A DNA stretch of 64,000 nucleotides, taken from assembly GCA_034620365.1 (NCBI GenBank), contig JAQGEQ010000289.1, forward strand, positions 1-64,000, in the 5' to 3' direction. Source of the DNA: Pegea sp. RAD2-039 (taxonomy: Eukaryota > Chordata > Thaliacea > Salpida > Salpidae). The position numbers and the translations under genes were made by a program. The notes under the pieces were generated by a model that was given only the letters and a program-made list of their open reading frames with translations, searched no databases and was not told the origin of the DNA. Every line of letters starts with the position of its first letter. Position 1 is the first letter of the stretch. Shown here in pieces: positions 24,999 to 38,569 of the stretch.

Positions 24999-27900
24999 CT
25001 ACTTACGGTAGATAACACGTCTACAAATGAATTTGTTAGTAAAGTGAATAGAAATGCCTCTAATTAAATCAGTCACCTATAACGTCTACTAATAGCTTGA
25101 GCTGTTCGATCGGGAAAGAACTCCCTTTGAATTTCGCCCCAAGAACCGTTGCCATATTTTTTTACACCTTCTAATAATTTTTGGATATCGTTTTGATTCC
25201 ATTTCTAAAAATGAATGTTATTGTTTTTCAACTGAAAGTTACAATCAATTATCAAACATACAATTCCACTAGATATATTATATTTCTTGTAAAACAGTTG
25301 CCGCACCACTGAAGGTTTACGTTCTACAAAATTCAAACAATTAATCATCAGCAAAATTAATATCCAGAAAATGATTGAAAATAAAACCTTTGTTGGAAGG
25401 CTGCCGCACTTTAATGTCTTTTAGAGGAGCAAGATTAGTGTCTTGGATTAAACTAGTTTTATTTGCTTGAAAAGTTGTGTTTTTCATTTCCAAATAATCT
25501 GGTTTTTCTTTATTAATTGTTTTCTTCAAAATCTTCCTATTTGAAGATGATGAAGTAACCTTTAGTTTTATAGCTTTTGCCTTAGGTTTTAAACTGAAAT
25601 TTGGTGTTTCAACATTTTGCTTCAAGACCTATTAAAACAATTATATATATTCAATTATATTCTCATTTATATAAAAGTATTTTAATAACATATTTTTAAT
25701 TTATGAAAACTTCTAAGAATAAATGAGAAAATACTTCAGGAATTATTGGAATATTCATTTGTTTAAACTCTTCATATGATAAATGAGTCCTTTGAACACT
25801 GCCTCTTAAAGTTACTTCTTCATCACTTAGAAATTTGACCAAAGCTTATAATAAAATAAATATATTTTTATACAAAATTTGCATAGGCCTAATAACAAAC
25901 CTTTATCACATATAGATGAGTTTTCAAAAAACAATTTATAACCAATTTTAAACTCAGGGTCCAGTATCTCTACATGCAACCCTCCTAAAAGGTCAATCCA
26001 TTCTTTTAAGACATTTAGTTGCAGAAGAACTCTGTATCTGTAAAGAAAACGATGATGGTTACAATAATTCAGTTATTTATATATATAAAGTAATACAACA
26101 ACTTTCATCAAAAAAATAATAAATATAGCAAAAAGGAGAAATATAAAAAGGCAATATAATTTAATTAAGTATCAAACAAAAATCAAACAAAGTTTTAAGA
26201 AGGTTAGTTAAAAAGAATTACAAAAAAATATTGAATAATTATTTTTATGAAATCCTAAAACTATAAAAAAGCCTTATTGGTTTTAAGCTTTTAATAAAGA
26301 AACTCAAAGATGGGGACTTCCTAGAATGCTTAGAAATCATTATAAAATCCTATAGTCTTAGAATAAATCTTTCTATTGATTAAAAGGGCTATACTCAGCA
26401 GTGAAACTTTTTTGCCTATTGCTATTTGTGAAACTAAACTGATTCCGTCTTCACGAAACTTCCCAAAACAAAATCCTGGCTTAAACTTTATATTTTTAAT
26501 ATTAGAGCGATATTACATAGATCATTTACTAATCTAACGACTGACTTTAAAAACAACAACTTTTATTTCTTTATACTTTATAAACTAATTTCATTTAAAA
26601 TCCAATAGAAAGTATGTCTTCAATAACTTCAAAGATACTACCTATGTGATTGAAAAAATTAAATGGTATTAGTAAGACTTGTTACTACCTTTTAGAAACC
26701 AGGCAACGGCAGCAGAACTATTTTCAAAAACAGTAATCAAAAATCAACCTAGATTTAATGATTTTATAACTTTTATGATAAAACATAAACATTTCTAGAG
26801 GCATTTGAGTCAAAGGCAATAAGAGGCAGTGAAAAAAAGACAATCCTAAAAAGTAGATAAAGCTGCAATAAAGATTTTATATAAAATAAATTATTTGAAA
26901 ATATTTAGAAAGAGCAAGAAAAGATTTGACTTTAGAATGATCCTGGATTAGAATTTTCAGTTAGATTAATTGCTATACCTCCCACTAAGAGCACAAGGGT
27001 CCTTAAGACCATCAAATTTAAACAGCTTAAAAATTCCTTTCCAAGCACCAATTCCAATAATATTTAACCCAGCAACTAACTGATAATCCATTTCGTTAGT
27101 AAATCTATCCTGTAAGGTAAAATCATTAAGCCATTCTTGCTCAAAACAACAATCAAACCATTATGGTAACACATTTAAAGCTTTAGAAAAATGGTTGACC
27201 GAATGAGTATCATTAGATTTACAAAAACAAATCACCTTATATGTGCAATAAGAACTATTTCATTATCTAAATTAACTATTTACCTTAAACAGACGAAAGT
27301 ACTCACAAGTTGGGATAAACTTATCATCTGGTCGATTAGAGAGAAATTTTTTATAACCAGCAACTCCTAAATAGATAAAAAACAATTATACAAAATTGCC
27401 ATCTACAGTAGAAGAATAATGAAACTTATTTACTTTGTTTGTAAATTGAGGATTCTAATTTGAACTGTTCAAACTTTTCGAGCAGGCTATCACTTAAGAT
27501 TGACCACAGATTTGTTTTTTTATCAAATTTTACAAAACCTTTTCTGCACATATTACGAAATCTGTTCAAAATGACGAATAGTAATGAAACAATAGTTTAA
27601 ATTTAAGAACATTTTAGAATATAGATAAAACAAAATATGATTAGATGATTTTAGTAAGATAAATATTCAGAACAAGGCTACATTAAATTTCACATTTAAA
27701 TATTCATCAGATGAGCAAAGTAAGAATGTTTTAATTTTTAGGAAGAAAAAGAATTCATTTATGGACTGCATCATGTAATAAACAGCAAAAGTCCTTATTT
27801 GTAAATATTTTTATAAAAAATGGATTTACATCTAATCAAAATACACTCCAGGAGAAAAAGATAGTTGATCAAAATTTATTTTCTTAAGATATTTTAGAAG

Positions 27901-28845
27901 TATCAAAAAATAGAATATGTCATAAAAATTAGAAGAAAAATTGCAGAAATGGTTAAAGGAGAACTATTATAACTATAAGATTAATCTTATGATAAATGTT
28001 TTGATTTGATAAAAACTTATATCAAACATAAATGCAAGTATTTAATTACTATTATTAAAAGTAAAAACATCTGACCTATCTTTCAAGTTTGTTGGTGTTT
28101 TATCTGCAAAAGGAAAAGTTGTAATTATCACTTTCCAATTACCAGGTCCACATAACTCAACTCCAGCCAGTAGAAAGCAATCCAATTCCAATGAAAACTG
28201 AAATATACAAATTTTTGTTAGTAATCATTTACAATAATATTTCATCAAATGTAAACTTTTTAATAACTGAGTTTTTCTAAAAATAACAGATAATTACTGA
28301 TAATAAAATAATAAACTTATTATCACTAAATTAATAAATATATCAAAAAGTTAATAAAATAAATATATAATATTGATCACGAAATATTTTTCATGACCTA
28401 AATGACAAACAATTGTTATGATGAGCTAGACGATAAATCTTTAATAATCAATGAATAATTATGGAATATACAAAATGATATTTTTTAATCTTTGCTCTGA
28501 GGGAAAATAGTATAAATATTTTTAATAATTCATATCATTATATTATATTTCCCCAGATACGTTTATTTTACTTACTAATTCATCTAAGAAATTAAACATA
28601 ATCAATGAATAATACTAAAAAACTAAAAATGTTCTTTTTTTGAATGCCTATCAATAAAATTTATTAATTTAACATCTAAATAAATAAATAAACTCTGCTT
28701 GCTTATTTTGTTTAAAGTTGACTTTTTGATTAAACTAATTAATTTCATCAAATCATTCAAATAGAAAGAAAAATTTTAATAACTAACAGACCCTTTTTTC
28801 ATTTAGGTATTGAACACTGTTTTCAGATTCTTTAAATTCAGACAT
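24999..28845 (-). CDS. Triple Myb/SANT-repeat protein, copy B (complete)
   Basis: This is the full gene of which copy A is the duplicate. Exons lie at the copy A positions plus 25042 (first exon from 28845; tenth exon 25204-25077), plus a terminal exon 25020-24999 ending in TAG. The coding length is 1218 bases, 405 residues. All splice sites and the frame are preserved relative to copy A, and substitutions are scattered, for example Gln to Leu in the YRVL(Q/L)QL segment and Ser to Pro in GLKD(S/P)C. Repeat 3 ends RRYRRVIYRK. A strong GTAAGT donor overlaps the last codons (25007-25002), so an alternative 3' exon further downstream is possible. Function is inferred as nuclear DNA binding from the Myb repeats; no orthologue is recognised. 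Confidence 0.75.
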
Positions 28846-29590
28846 CTTCTAAAAATGTATTTAATAGAAAAAAAACTTTTCACGAAAAAATTCCGCGTTT
28901 AACGAAGAAATAGAAAAACTAAGGAAAAGTAGTTTGTAAGAAAGATAAATATAAAAGTTGGTGCGAATTATAAATTTTCTATAAAATTTAAAACGATTAA
29001 AACCATTTAGGGAAATAAATGCTAATCGTTTAAAAAAAATCACCAAAAGACTGAGAAAATATTTTCAAGTTCAAACTTTCAAGAAAAGAATATATTACAA
29101 TTAAGAGCATCTTTTTTGCACTGCTACTTGAACGTAAGTTTAAAACCGAAGATCAGAGTCACGTTGGTATTTAACTGAGGCTAAATTCATATTTTTTTAA
29201 TTTTTCTTGGTCTTAATATAGCTATAAATAATCAGCAATAAAGTTAAAAAGATATATTTTAACTTTTTGAAATTGCTAAGACTTTATCGAATAAAGACCT
29301 CTGTAAAGTTACAATTTTGTTCATTTATTTCTTCCTTCGATAAAATCTTTATTTAAACGAAGATAGTTATTTTTTAGATAGATTGCGAAGTATTGATTGT
29401 GACTTACAAAATTTTTTTGTTGGCAGAAGCTACACTCGTGTCTGCAGAAGAAAAGATCTACTCAAACCCGAGACCGGCTATATGCAGAGTTATGTTGTTG
29501 GCTTCCAAATTTCGCCTTGTGTTTCTACAGCTAAATGAGAGATTTAGGAAGAAACTCATGATACCAAATGTAGCTTCGGAGGCAATAGAC
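25043..29590. repeat. Segmental duplication copy B (partner 1-4549)
   Basis: Direct copy of 1-4549. Bases 24999-25042 show what is missing to the left of the window in copy A. The right edge is near 29590; beyond it the two flanks are unrelated. Confidence 0.95.
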
Positions 29591-29979
29591 CCACTGCTAG
29601 TATTAATTTTTATCTTTTGTAAAATTAAAAAAAAAAACTGCGTTATCGTAGATAGAGAAGCTTGGTGTAAGATTATGAAACATCCTTGATTTTGACAGAA
29701 ATTTATAAGCATTCTACTGTAGCTCTATCACGATTACAAACAGCAAGTAAGGTAGTAATGATTTTTCTGTTTATAACTAAAAACAATGTAGAACAACGAT
29801 GTGTACTTTCCATTTTCAACATATTGTGCCAACCATTTTCAACATATCTTCTAAGCTGATGCACAATCGCTGATGACAAGGACGCAGTCTACGTAACTCA
29901 CCGCCTCAGTGGATACCTTTTCAACCTGAGGTGTCTAAGCTCTAACACTGAAACTTTCAACCTTAGGGTTATTTATTTA
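29591..29979. other. Intergenic sequence right of duplication copy B
   Basis: No supported gene. A short GATGACAAGGACGC word at about 29872 recurs at about 31976, where it begins a LINE endonuclease fragment, so this stretch may hold another scrap of that family. Confidence 0.35.
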
Positions 29980-30130
29980 ACGCATAGCTGTCAGTTAGAA
30001 ATTTAACAGCTTTTATAGCAAACAAAAACCAAATAACACAAGCAACGAGATAATTGAAAGATCATAATTTAATAGTAATCCAGAAAGAATAGGAAAACTG
30101 ACACAAATAAAAAATATAGTTCTTGAACTT
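29980..30130 (-). repeat. Third-family LINE 3' end scrap
   Basis: TTTAACGCATAGCTG followed by a region resembling 37210-37340 and 47630-47770 marks a dispersed repeat, read here as the 3' end of a minus-strand LINE like the one at 37200-38300. Confidence 0.45.
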
Positions 30131-30489
30131 CCTTTCGGCTGTGCTTTAATTAACACCACAAATCAGCATTGTAAAGGGGTACATTTAACTTTGCAAAGGT
30201 GCTTCACTTTTAAAGGAATATAAAAATATAGAATTTCCCATCCAGACTCCCTCATGGGACAAATCTCATTCTCCTGAGATTACCATCAACAGTCCCAAAC
30301 TTAGAACCTGTGTAGCAATTCAGGTATCTCTGCAACAAGATATCATTTGATGGTAAAGTTAATAAAGAAATAGAAAAAGAATAGGAATGCAAATAGAGCC
30401 CGTTGGTCGCCTGCAAAAAGCAGTTTAATGTTACAACGAGCTAAAAACCTAGATAGAGCTATCGCTCTGAACATTTTTCTGTATGGTTC

Positions 30490-30770
30490 TTAATAATGGG
30501 TCTTAAATAGTTGCAGCAACTTCTGGACCGTTTTCATCCGGCCACTTCTGACCATTCTCCAAACCAAATGGTGAAACCCTAATACCACCGTACTTGTTAG
30601 AAATAAGTTGCCAAGCATTGAAATTACACTCACAAAGAACAGTCTTTGTCGCATCAGTCGTGTCCCCAGAATAGAGAGTAATGTGCCTAAGACATATTTT
30701 ATAGAAAATCCCTTCTAGCGGTAAGAACAGAGGTGCTTCAAAAGAAAAATTCAAAGATCTGGTAAAATCT
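30490..30770 (-). pseudogene. Second-family LINE endonuclease fragment
   Basis: The minus-strand open frame 30754-30503 has the layout of an APE endonuclease C-terminal half: a degenerate GDFNA box (CNFNAW), then YGGIRVSPFGLENGQKWPDENG, which corresponds to the G-x-x-G-x-G..NENG segment of LINE endonucleases. The Asp of GDFN is lost and there is no start or end context, so this is a relic. Confidence 0.55.
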
Positions 30771-31849
30771 TCGTTAAAACTCTTCTTATGAAGTACCCGT
30801 TCACTTTATGACTTATCATCTGCAGCCATGTGTAAACACTTGATTTCAATTTAATAAATACCAAAGGTATCATAGAAAGTACTTGTACAAATTTATCTTA
30901 AACCTTTCAATTCTTCTCGAAGTTTTAGAATATGTGAAGCATTGTCATGTTTTGTTCACTTGAAAATATATTTGAGTTCTTGTAACTTTTTAAAAATTTT
31001 CAAAAACTTTTAGCAATTCTTCTCATTGTTGAATGATTTTTACAACATCGAATTTTTTTATTTTCAACAGAAGTATCTATTAACATATGAGAACATTTGA
31101 TTATTCATCTATTGATTTATTTAATTCAAACTATCAATTATAATATATTTTTTAATTAATATTTAAGTCGTACTGATAGTATCATTGGCTGAAGTACGAA
31201 ACTTGTTCCAAGTAAATTAATAAATTTACGAAAAACTGAAAAATTGATTCACTTTTTTTAAATGATTACTAAAACACAAAAGAAAGAGAAAACAGTTTTA
31301 CTAGAAGTCAGAAATTAAAATGTAAACTTAAAATCAAGAAGATTTGTTTCAATTCTTTAAATGAATCAGGAAGACATTAAAATAACTTTCTAATGCAACT
31401 TCAACAAACATTTTATAGTGGTCTCCCAGCTAGGTTTGATAATCCATGACAAGATCTGTTAAATCGTTAGTACGTTTCTATTAATGTTCCACAATATTCA
31501 GTTTTACAATAAACCGAACCTATTCAAAATAGAGCAAGATCTACATCATGAGAACGAGTTTTTTGCTGAGCTTCAAAAGTCTTTTAGAGTGATGAAACAC
31601 AAGGCTGATCTGGTCAAAGTCACCAATATCATTTTATTTATATTTTAGCCTTTAATTATTTAATATTTTATACATATGAAGACAAATTTCGAATAAGATG
31701 GCTTCGTTGCATTTTTCATTTACGAAAACAGTAGAGAACAAAGAAGTAAACTTAAGAGCATTTTGGGATTTTTGAAACTACTTTAAAATGTATTTGATGA
31801 GGAGAAAGTAGAAATGTACAAAGGTGTTTTTGGCATAATAATAATTGGG
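30771..31849. other. AT-rich intergenic sequence
   Basis: No gene or repeat could be supported. Confidence 0.45.
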
Positions 31850-32150
31850 TCTGCTTTGGCCTAGAATGGTCATGCTGCAAGCCAGGGCAGAAATTATAGA
31901 AACTCAGTTGTTGTTCATGCAGCAGGTTTTAAACCTCCATGTCAACAAGGTTACTCAGCAGAACAGAAAGACTGATGACAAGGACGCCTAGATGGCATCG
32001 CAGGAACTGCCAGAACGACACTGAGTATAGTGGCGAACTGTCTAAGAGGCTCCAATTTCGATAGCAGCAATTGAAAAGATCTAAATGAAGTTCTTTATTC
32101 CGCGAATAACTGAAGAATAGAGAAAGAAAACTAAAATCAAGGAAGAAAAA
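31850..32150 (+). pseudogene. Second-family LINE 5' ORF2 fragment
   Basis: Plus-strand reading across frame breaks gives a GTART..-type word followed by ELSKRLQF and IAAIEK, matching the start of an endonuclease domain (ELxRLxxDIAAxxETR). It is short and multiply broken. Confidence 0.4.
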
Positions 32151-32539
32151 GAAACTTTAAAAACTTGTTTAGTTCTTTTCATTTCACTGTGTTTTGTTTT
32201 TGACATTTTTTACACCGTACTCAGCCGAAGCAGGCTAATATCATGGGTTAATTTACAATTCAAAATATTAATAAAAAGTTATTATACTACAATATATAGA
32301 CTTTATTAATGAAGTTAATATACAGGCAGTACTTCAAGGGTCCTAACATAGTATCTATCAGGCCATGAAATAAAAAGACATTTGTACGACACCAAGAAAA
32401 ACAACAACAAATACATTCTATTGTTGTTTAGGCAGACTTGTTTTATATCCACATAATCCAATTTCCGGAAATCGATCTCAAAAGAACCGACAACTAGTAA
32501 TTGTGACTTCTTCCTCTACTAAATTTTTCTGCAGTTTCA

Positions 32540-33415
32540 CCTCTGGCTTGGTTCATGAAAGATGTTGATGTATTATTGATAGTTTTTTCTCTAATCTGCA
32601 CGTTCTTCTGCAAGTTGAGACAGCTGAGTGTGTATACCCAACTGTTTCAAAGAGGATTTTACTAAATCTTTGTATCTCTTTTTTGCAGGACCTCTATCTC
32701 TATAGTTAGATGAGAGCTCGCTATGAAATATATTCACAATGTCGTTTCGATGTTGAGTAATTTAGCTCTACCAACTACTGTGTCATTAGAGATGAAATCA
32801 ATTCATCTGATGTAGAATGTGTTTTAGAGAGAGATATTATATAAACAGTCCAGAGGTAGCAGGACTTAAGATCCGTACAGAAGCGTGCCGAGAACAACGT
32901 GTCTCAACAACAAAGTCAATCTCTGTCCCAGTTTAAGATCTTTGTTACTCATTTCTGGATTCGACCAAAGGTTTTGTTTGTCATTCTTAATCTGTTGTTT
33001 CCTTCCCTCAATGTTAGCATCAAATGTCCTGATACGTCAGGTCCTGCACAGGTTCTGAGTCTTTGCTTGTTGACGGTAATTTAATGAGAATGGTGTCCGT
33101 CCATGAGGCAGTTTGGAGAAGCTCAGTCGTCTTTCTGAGACTCACTTCAAGTCCGCAGAGTCTAACGAGCCCTGAAAAGCAAGATATCATCATTTGCAGT
33201 GCGGATTCAGTATGTAGCAACATCATGAACGAAAAGAGTTTCACAAAGTATGTGGTGGAAAGTTTTATCGTAGATATTGGACGTCTCAGGTTGAATAGGC
33301 AGTCATCAAGATGGTACCTAACAGAGAATGCATCCTCATCATCAAGTTTGAAAGATATAGAGATAAGAGTTGATGCAACTATTTCATTACAAAATATATA
33401 AAAGGTCATTTCCAT
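32540..33415 (-). pseudogene. Second-family LINE reverse transcriptase C-terminal half
   Basis: The minus strand from 33415 gives YHLDDCLFNLRRP, a disrupted FADD region, HTESALQMMISCFS and LEVSLRKTTELLQ. Downstream come LRLGTKI-like, LLYGS-like and KKRYKDLVKSSLKQLGI words to about 32650. This is the familiar order of the palm and C-terminus of an endonuclease/reverse-transcriptase LINE. Frame shifts at the catalytic box and elsewhere inactivate it. The clade is uncertain (RTE- or jockey-like). Confidence 0.75.
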
Positions 33416-33997
33416 ATCTTACTTGTTTCTTTTGATCTTGGTGGAGTTGTATCATCACGTTGATAAACTTTTAATAGATTGTTTATATTCTAGGGAAGAC
33501 CTCTGTTTCTGCAGCCAGATACAAGTTTGGGTGAAGAGTTACTTTACAACCTGCCTACATGACTGACCCATCAAAGTCTGTATTTTGTGAGCTCAGTTTT
33601 GATGCTTGCCAACTTAGTTCTAACAAGCACATTGGTATTAGATATGACCTCATCATTTGATTGGTAGGATATTTCAAAGGCAAATTTGGCAGAAACTATC
33701 TAGAAGTCGCAAGTGGCAACCTTATAAGACCCAAGATTCATATCCGTACAGAAGTGTCGTAAAGACAGCTTAACATTGGTTGGTATCCAAGATGTTCAAT
33801 AACCTTTCTCAAGGGCTTTTCTACCTACAGTATCGAAGGCTTTGATGAGGTCTAAAAAAGTGATTAATTATTTGTTTTTAGATTTGTTGAAGAACAATCA
33901 AGATGCCAATAGTGCCTCTATTGCTTCTGAACCCACGTTGGGTTTAAAGAAGAATGTCTTTGGCTATAGAAGACACAAACCTATCCAGTAAAATTTA
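33404..33997. repeat. Inverted duplication arm (partner 38667-39260)
   Basis: Bases pair with 72664-x on the other strand over about 594 bp with only a handful of differences. It contains a minus-strand LINE segment (QRGFRSNRG and IKAFDTVGRKAL words) joined to a WVGHV-type C-terminal segment, so an internal rearrangement is shared by both arms. Confidence 0.9.
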
Positions 33998-33999
33998 TA

Positions 34000-35990
34000 A
34001 ATTCAGAAAAATTCAAGTATAAATTCTAAACACCCTTAAATTTTGCCTGCAGAAGAAAGAGGAGCCTCTTTACAAGAACAATCTTATGATTTTGATTGAG
34101 TCTTAATAAAGATTATTAGAGTTATTAAACAAAATTAATTTCTTCTAGCGATTACATAGATTGAAATATTTACAACTACCTTTAGTAAGTTCCAATATTT
34201 TAGGAAGTAGGAAAGCTTCATGTTTACAACATTTTTATTCACTTTGTTTACAATTCTGGTAAAATATGAATGATTGATATTTACATGTAGTGGCAAAAAT
34301 ATTATCTAAATTTAATTGAAAAAGCTTTATAGAAAATTCATTAAAAGAATTCTTTTTAATCTACAATCTAGCTTTTAAGTTCAATTGCAAAAATTATGAA
34401 GGTACAAATATAAAAACTACTGCTTTTTAAAGTAGCAAAGTTATTATAATTGCTATTAGCTTTTTATTAAATTATTCAACTTTAAAATCAAACAAATTCT
34501 GAATAAATATTATTTTTATTGATATACATAAGTTGTAAAAATATGAATAAAGCAACAAAACAAAAAATAGTAATTTACAAAATGTATTTTATGATATAAA
34601 AATTATGTCTAGTTTTAAAATAAAAATAATGTTATGTATGGAAATCTATAAATCTATCAAAACCAATTATTGATTAAAACTTAAAGAATAAAATAATATA
34701 AAATTATTAGATTACTCTAATCTATTTATGAATATTCTGAAACTAAATTTATTAAAAATAATAATTAATTTAACTTGATCAATATTATCTTAAGTTATTA
34801 CACTTATTATTTTTTTATAATTATAAAAAACAAAAACAATAATTCTGATTATTTATTTCGATAAATCTCTTTAAAAAAAAAAGTCGATATTAAAGAATAT
34901 TAACTTTAAACTTGTTAATAAGACAAAAAAAATTAGAAATTTGATTAATTGTCGTAGGGAGTTAGTATTATAGTTGCTTAGTTGTTTTTATGAAACTACT
35001 CCATTTTTGGTTCTGATTAAACTGTTATTTCAAAAAAAAAATTTTTATTTCAATAAATTAAAAACTTAAAAGATAAATTGTTTAAAGTTTGCTAGTTTAA
35101 AAACTTGTTTTAATTTTTTTTAAGTTATTGTTAATAACATTTACTATTATTTTGCTTAAGTATAAATATAGAGACTTCTTGTTTAGTAACTTACTTAATT
35201 ACTGCAGTAAATACTAAAGAAAATATTAGATTTTTTTGAATACTTTCTGGTCAATAAAAATTTTATGGGATTGAAGATTTATGCAAACATTAAAGCTCTT
35301 TATAGTTTAATTTGCAATAAGTGTGACATCTAATTGCATTAAAATTTTAGTAAAGTTTAATCAAAGGTTGAGGAAAATTTGTTTTAATTAAAGAAAGAAG
35401 CTGGAGACATGAAACTTTGTGATGAGGGTAAAAATTCTCATAAAAGCTGCCAAAGAGATGAATTTAAAAATTGAAGATCTATTTTGTAAAGTGAGACTCT
35501 AAAATAGATAATTGTCTTAAAAAGCTTTTGAATCTTACCTTACAGAATAAGTTATCATTTTTGATAAACATTATAATAATTAGTATAACCAAATATAATG
35601 TCAAATTATCATAATTGTTTTAGAATACTAAAGTTTATTTGAATTATAAATTTTTTGATTTACAGCTAAATAAAAGTAACAAATATTTGTATTTTATTCT
35701 GTAAAATAATGAAGATATAATTTGCACTATATTGTATTTCTATTTTATAATTTTATAGTGTATATATCTTATAATGTATATGAAGTCCATATGTAGTATG
35801 TATGTATAGTATATAAAATGTATACCTTGAGCATTGATGTATATTCATATTATTTATAATTTTTACGTCGTGTTCATATATAATAGATGGGTGGTATAAA
35901 TATTGTATATGTGCAGTTTGTGTGTTGTGTACCCATAGAATAAATTATCCTATATACTGTTTGTATATTGTTAAACTCAACTATTGATAA
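34000..35990. other. AT-rich intergenic sequence with a TA/TG-rich tract
   Basis: No gene was seen. 35690-35960 is a low-complexity tract of TATATG/GTATGTAT-like units. At 35990-36050 two similar blocks of CAGTGGTTTT(T/C)TTCGGT form a short imperfect tandem repeat at the edge of the next LINE. Confidence 0.5.
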
Positions 35991-36299
35991 ATATTATCAT
36001 TGCCCAGTGGTTTTTTCGGTTTTTTTCACTGCATAGTGGTTTTCTTCGGTAAAAGAAAGGAATAACACCGGGCAGAAAAACTAGAATATAAAAAAATCTT
36101 CATGTCTACAAAATTTGGGTGGATGTGTCTTATTAGCCCTGATAGGCAGCCCATCCAAGGCAGGAAAATTCTGAAATGAAGCCTACAATCTAAAGAGCCT
36201 AAGTTCACTGTTCAAGTTTATTGCGCTGTGCCACTAGACACTGAACTTCAAGAGGTAGCTTAGTTCACACTGCTTTCTGCTAAGGTCCAAAACTTTTGT

Positions 36300-37165
36300 G
36301 TAAGTGTAAAGAAACTATATTAATATCCTAAGGTGATAGGGGTGTAGTTAGTAGACGATTCACAAGTAAGGATTTGTTTACTGCTGACACGAAGACGACA
36401 GTACCTTGAACCACCGTGTTTAGGGCAGCAGTGATCTAGATGGAATCCTGATATAGAAAAAGTGATTAAAAAAGATGGTTTACTTCTTCCTCGGTGACTA
36501 TATATAAATGCCAATCCATCAACATCAATCGCCCAAAACAGTGCGCTAGTTACTCTGGAGCTCAATCGTCTGGGATCAATGCTCTTACTGAAGCTTGCCT
36601 TGCGTGTACAGGAAGTCTCAACAAACTAATTGCTGATTACCAATACTCTTTTTGGGTAAACTACGAGACAAAAAGCAGTGGTCCAATTGCAATATAATCC
36701 TAAAGGGGTGTTGATAAGATCACATTCTACATAGACCTCTCGTTTCAAATTCTCCTGCAAAGATCCTCTAACTCGGTGATTTTGATGTTAGAGTCCGTAA
36801 AGACGCAAATGGTTCAAACAGAATTCAGGGCATTGGGATTTTCAATCATAATGAACGCTACCCGAGTTTTGTGCTGACCAACAGTTTGTCATCACAAATA
36901 CAATCTTATAGCAACTACAAAAACCACATAGATGCATTATCGCTTGAAGTAGTGACATTTGATCGACTACATCTTAACTTGCCAGGGAGACATCAATGAC
37001 CTTATGCGGGTGGTGCCAAGTGTAGTGTCTTATCGACCATCGCCTTGTTTGCAAAAAAAGCAAAGTCTTCGATTCAAGCCACAATTTCTAAGAAATAAAA
37101 TTTCGAGTAGATTCCCTGAAATCCGATATTTAAGTAAGCCTCGAGGACATGAACGATATTATTAA
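36300..37165 (+). pseudogene. Second-family LINE endonuclease domain (plus strand)
   Basis: Reading across several frames gives LALVTLELNRLGS-like, a broken GDF box near 36780, FCADQQFVITNTI and LIDYILTCQGDINDLMRV followed by SYRPSPCLQ. The latter corresponds to the (H)LIDYV...R.VxxxxxxTDHRLV end of a LINE endonuclease. The element is interrupted at about 37190 by another LINE and seems to continue at 38570. Confidence 0.65.
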
Positions 37166-37189
37166 TCTCTTGTTTTTTCGAGAAAGATT

Positions 37190-38300
37190 AAAATCTAAAA
37201 TCCTGATATTTATTTGTTTGTTTAAGGTGTGGCTGCTAGTTACAAATTGGACAGCTCTTATAACGAACAGAACCCAAGTATTACAAGCGAAAAGGTAGTT
37301 GAAAGCTCTTAGGTATCACAATTCAAAATTAATACAGAATGAATAGAAACACTGTAGAGGCAAAACGCAAATTATTTAACCAAAAATATAAAAATAAAGT
37401 GAGAAAACTGGCAGTGTTACAATTCCCTTGTTAACGAAACAACTTAAATCTTGTTTTCTTAATCAAATTTAAAAAGATGCGATAGGTTTTGGTGTAGTAA
37501 TGAAGCGAGGAAGAAAATTCCAAACCTTGTTACCATTTTAAAAGGGCTCTTACTCAAAATGGGTGTTCATAAAGTTATTGAGCGGTTTATTTAAGATAGC
37601 AATATCCATTAACGATTTTAAATAGTAGCACAAGGTCAGAAAAAAGGGCTTCGATATTTAGCTCATAAGAATGGTCTTTGTACGAGAACACTGAAAACTT
37701 TAAAAAGTCTTATTAATTATGACTTGTTGTTGACTATCTTTAAGAAACTGCTCAATCCAAGAGAAAAGAGTGGGGTTAATGTTAAACTGTTTAAGAATTT
37801 TTACTAATATGGAATGTGAAACTGAGTCAAAAGCCTTTGAATGTCTGTATAGACGGTATTGGTTATTAAATTATTTGCTGAAGGACACAGCCACTCGTGA
37901 AGACAACAGCTGGTTACTGGATGGTTTTTGAGGAAGGAATCCAAATTGATAATTATAGAGCAAATTGTTGCTGAAAAAATAAGTCAAAATTTTTTGTGAA
38001 TTGATCAATTGAAAGACTAGTCAGAAGCTATTGGTAAAAGAAATTGGTCGGTAATTTAATGGTTTAGTTCTGTCCTCTTTTTTATGAACTGGAATAATGA
38101 TAGAACTCTTCCATTGTGAAGGTATGTAACTGGAAGACAAGGATGAGTTAAAAGAATATATTACAGATTGTGTTAAAGAATGGATAAATCTCTTAATAAG
38201 GTACCAATACATTATTTCAGGTGAACGAGTTAATTTGTCCTTGATGTTGTGGACGAATTATCCATATTACTGGAAGCAGTAATTTATTTGTTCAGATCGA
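37190..38300 (-). mobile_element. Third LINE family, 5'-truncated minus-strand copy nested in family two
   Basis: The minus strand from about 38212 gives IPSQWKSSIIIPVHKKEDRT and NYRPIS, a reverse-transcriptase start. This is followed by decayed palm sequence and a C-terminal VLF-type end around 37650-37500. The 3' end at about 37205 carries the same TTTAAGGTGTGGCTGC / TTTAACGCATGGCTGC word found at 29980 and 47637. It splits the family-two element at 36300-40065. Confidence 0.6.
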
Positions 38301-38569
38301 AAAATAAATATTAATTTGATGCAAATGACTAATTAGTTCCCTAGCAAGACCACTTCTAGCAAACAAAACTTATATCAATTTGTTGCTATTCACTCTTCAA
38401 CTGTCAATCTGCAACACAATCTCCTCTAAATATATAATTTTAGTTAAAAATTAAAGTATTTTTATGAATTTTACGTAGAAACATAGTTGCGAAAAACTGC
38501 ACAAAAGTTACTGTGGAAAAATATTTTTTTTCTGCAAAAATAGCAGAAAGTAACCAAATAACCTATTTG
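38301..38569. other. AT-rich stretch between nested LINE segments
   Basis: Nothing recognisable. Confidence 0.4.

Noticed and set aside
35690..35960. Possible centromeric or satellite array
   Set aside because: The TA/TG-rich tract is short and irregular, with no fixed repeat unit.
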